Below are positions 62,065 to 64,000 of a stretch of DNA of 64,000 nucleotides, in pieces. Numbering within the stretch: position 1 is the first letter of the stretch; each line of letters opens with the position of its first letter. The position numbers were made by a program, and so were the translations under genes. Source of the DNA: Massilia kyonggiensis. Its GTDB lineage: Bacteria; Pseudomonadota; Gammaproteobacteria; Burkholderiales; Burkholderiaceae_D. The stretch covers positions 1 to 64,000 of the forward strand of contig NZ_JANUGY010000003.1 in the NCBI RefSeq assembly GCF_024756235.1, in the 5' to 3' direction. The notes beneath the pieces are model-generated. The model had not been told where the DNA came from and did no database searches. It saw nothing but the letters and a program-made list of their open reading frames with translations.

Positions 62065-63222
62065 ATGAGAAAGACCACAACACACGACGATACCTCGGAC
62101 AACGAGTTGTGGCTGCGAGTGGCGGTGCGCGGCGCTTCGCTCATCAGTGTGGCGGCCCTGCTCGCCTCCTGTGCCGACACCAGGCAGCTGTATGTGGCAC
62201 CTTATGGCGCAGACTCGAACCCTGGAACGAAAGATGCGCCGTTCCTGACGATCGGCCGTGCAGATGCCGCCGCGGCGCCGGGCTACACCATCCATGTCGC
62301 GCCCGGCGAATACCGGGTCGTGGCCCCAGGTCCCGACAGCGCGGGCATCAGCACGCTGCGCAGCGGCACACCGTCCGCTCGGCTCAAATTCATATCGGAC
62401 ATCAAATGGGGGGCGAAAATCGTCGTGTCGGGTACTGGCATCGCCTGGCACTCCAAGGGGAGCCATGTCGACATCGAAGGTTTCAACATCAGCGGCTCGG
62501 GACGGCATGGCATTTTGGCGGACGGCTCGAATCTTACGATCGCGAACAACTTCATTCACGACCTGACGGTCAGCGGCGGCTGCACGGGTAACGGCGGCGC
62601 CGCGATCGATACCAACGGCGGCGCCGGCAACGTACTGATCAAGGGGAACGTGGTCAGAAATATCGGCTACTCGATGATCGGCAAGTGCAACACGGTGCAG
62701 GGTATCTACATCGCCAACCCGAAGAATACTGTCGTCGACAACATCGTTTCCGGCGTTGCGTTGGCAGGCATCCAGCAATGGCATGGCGCCACGGATTCAA
62801 CCATCATCAACAATACGGTCTTCCGCTGCAAGATCGGCATACTCATCGGCGGCGGGGACGCCGGAACCTTACCGAACGGTTCACAAAACAACTATGTCGC
62901 GCACAATATCGTCTACGACAACATTACTTATGGGATTATCGAAGGCGGCAAAGTCGGCGCCAATAACCGCTACGTCAATAACCTGGTGTACTTGAGCGGG
63001 ACCAGTGTGCGCGCTGATGGCCACGTCAGCGGCACGATCTCAGCCGATCCCGAGTTCGTGAATTATCAGGCTGACGGCACCGGTGATTATCGTTTACGGA
63101 AAAGCTCGCCGGCGATCCGCAAGATCGCCGAGCCCCCGGTGTCTGCGGGCGTGGCTCCCGCTTCTTCCCACGAGACGCGCGCAGAGCTCGGGGCATACAG
63201 CGCTGGGGCAGCCGGACATTAA
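62065..63222 (+). CDS. right-handed beta-helix lipoprotein
   Basis: The 385-residue protein has a membrane signal with lipobox LLASC (Cys36), then a DUF1565-type start (YVAPYGADSNPGTKDAPF, TIGRA) and a right-handed parallel beta-helix between about 120 and 320 (repeats such as HVDIEGFNISGSGRHGI, NTVVDNIVSGVALAGI). Folds of this kind bind or cleave polysaccharides, as in lyases and mannuronan epimerases, but no catalytic set was identified. AAGGAGG precedes the ATG. It probably handles the polymer in the periplasm or outer membrane. Confidence 0.78.
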   Translation: MRKTTTHDDTSDNELWLRVAVRGASLISVAALLASCADTRQLYVAPYGADSNPGTKDAPFLTIGRADAAAAPGYTIHVAPGEYRVVAPGPDSAGISTLRSGTPSARLKFISDIKWGAKIVVSGTGIAWHSKGSHVDIEGFNISGSGRHGILADGSNLTIANNFIHDLTVSGGCTGNGGAAIDTNGGAGNVLIKGNVVRNIGYSMIGKCNTVQGIYIANPKNTVVDNIVSGVALAGIQQWHGATDSTIINNTVFRCKIGILIGGGDAGTLPNGSQNNYVAHNIVYDNITYGIIEGGKVGANNRYVNNLVYLSGTSVRADGHVSGTISADPEFVNYQADGTGDYRLRKSSPAIRKIAEPPVSAGVAPASSHETRAELGAYSAGAAGH

Positions 63223-63890
63223 CCGGGGCTGTGCAGATTCGCTTTGGACGCACCGTGCAATGCCCCCGGCTGCCGAGCGGCACATGTGTCGACATCGCGT
63301 GTCCATCGATAAGGATGGTCACGCCCCGAGAAATAGAGCGCTACGTCGACCAGCCGGTGGTTGATCGCGGACGGTTTCAAACTGCAGATGATAAAAAACG
63401 TGAGCAAGCTCATCGCCACAGCCTGGCGATTGGGACCGGGCGCCGGCAGTATCGCCGACAGCCGTACAAACGCACGGCCCGCAGCGGTGCCAAGCACCAG
63501 GCTCGCAACAACCTCCGATGTCGTGTGAAACCTGAATACGATGAGCAGTGCGCCAAGACCGATGCCAAGTGCCACACCGAACGCGAACCCGCGCTCGCGC
63601 CAGTTGTCGGGGGCGCCCTGCAGGAGAACGAAAAAGAGAACGGGCAATACTGCCGCCGCCCGCCACGCATGACCACTGAGCGCCTTGAAGCCGAGTGGAG
63701 GCACGGACAGCCCCCACCCGAGGAAGGCAATCTTGGACACGGCAACCAACCCTAGTCCAGCGGCAAAGATCAGGCACCAGCACGTCGCCAGCTTCCAGGC
63801 CCGACCGGAGATGAGCCAGACAGCGATCGCACCCGCCGTTGGGACCATCACCGCCGTATGGCCAATATCGATGACATGTATCCACGACAT
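63219..63890 (-). CDS. PAP2-superfamily-like membrane protein
   Basis: The 223-residue protein has six hydrophobic segments. FKALSGHAWRAA and FRFHTTSEVVAS resemble the second and third phosphatase motifs of PAP2 enzymes, but the third normally reads SRxxxxxHxxxD and here lacks the first Ser and the Asp (Glu instead). It may be a diverged lipid-phosphate phosphatase. It starts at ATG 63890, one base overlapping the stop of the gene to its right, and converges on the beta-helix gene with a four-base overlap. Confidence 0.62.
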   Translation of the reverse strand: MSWIHVIDIGHTAVMVPTAGAIAVWLISGRAWKLATCWCLIFAAGLGLVAVSKIAFLGWGLSVPPLGFKALSGHAWRAAAVLPVLFFVLLQGAPDNWRERGFAFGVALGIGLGALLIVFRFHTTSEVVASLVLGTAAGRAFVRLSAILPAPGPNRQAVAMSLLTFFIICSLKPSAINHRLVDVALYFSGRDHPYRWTRDVDTCAARQPGALHGASKANLHSPG

Positions 63891-64000
63891 CACAGGCTCG
63901 CCGGCAGCGCAACGCCTTCCGCCATGGCCATGACTTCCCTGATGACCACGCAGGTCGTCTCGACATCCTGATTGCTCAGGGACGGGTGTACGAGGAACAT
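63890..64000 (-). CDS. C-terminal end of a gene cut by the window edge, possibly an aminotransferase
   Basis: Only the last 36 residues are visible (MFLVHPSLSNQDVETTCVVI and on to VALPASL, stop TGA at 63892). The pattern HPSLSNQDVE-TC-VIREVM resembles the C-terminal helix of PLP-dependent aminotransferases, but this is weak. The real start lies outside the window. Its stop overlaps the PAP2-like start (TGATG), so the two are co-translated. Confidence 0.45.
   Translation of the reverse strand: MFLVHPSLSNQDVETTCVVIREVMAMAEGVALPASL

Overview
The window is 64 kb of GC-rich DNA (GC-poor only around 51.7-52.05 kb and in part of the last 5 kb). It looks like the chromosome of a betaproteobacterium of the Oxalobacteraceae (Massilia/Telluria-like). 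This assignment is an inference from gene content: the order cysS, DNA glycosylase, accA, tilS, lysC, tRNA-Ser known from Burkholderiales, a PHA-granule phasin, RNase R paired with RlmB, and many ATGA-type overlaps. No named strain can be given from sequence alone.

Layout. 0-0.6 kb: an orphan gene of lower GC just beyond the 3' end of tRNA-Ser(GCT), a possible accessory-region edge. 0.67-6.8 kb: a minus-strand housekeeping run. 6.97-12.8 kb: plus strand, with two cyclophilins, lpxH, and a five-gene operon opened by a YtrA-type GntR repressor with a clear operator, an ABC-2 exporter and two paralogous secreted proteins. 12.8-17.7 kb: yceH, cysE, a REPIN-like palindrome cluster, rlmB and rnr. 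18.0-18.5 kb: four identical tRNA-Leu(CAG) genes. 18.5-20.8 kb: a membrane-anchored hydrolase, a CueR-type regulator with a 19-bp-spacer promoter, a small secreted protein and a phasin.

20.8-38.8 kb is a type VI secretion locus: tssA, H, E, hcp, C, B and a TPR lipoprotein on the minus strand; divergent tssJ, K, L; then minus-strand OmpA/BON protein, TagF, TssM and a TagX-like peptidoglycan hydrolase, with a UGT-type glycosyltransferase inserted. tssF, tssG and vgrG are absent from the window; tssE runs directly into tssH. 38.9-39.7 kb holds an unknown single-pass membrane protein. 39.8-43.8 kb is a DNA-repair operon (FAN1/VRR-NUC nuclease plus a nuclease-helicase fusion with four cysteines placed as in XPD-type iron-sulfur helicases) with a near-perfect LexA/SOS box over its -10 element. 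43.8-46.7 kb pairs LiaF-like membrane proteins with a LytS/LytTR two-component system. Two small unlisted-size genes, a large TonB-dependent receptor and a DUF1460 lipoprotein follow.

52.0-63.2 kb is a surface-polysaccharide locus behind an AT-rich leader: a WbpM/PglF-type dehydratase, WbpA-B-D-E and WbpI enzymes that together are expected to make UDP-2,3-diacetamido-2,3-dideoxy-D-mannuronic acid, a GT4 glycosyltransferase, a GNAT-like protein, a WbmS-like deacetylase-fold protein and a beta-helix lipoprotein. No flippase or polymerase gene is visible. A convergent PAP2-like membrane protein and the end of a truncated gene close the window.

Functions are calls from motifs and known family features read by eye; no database search was run.
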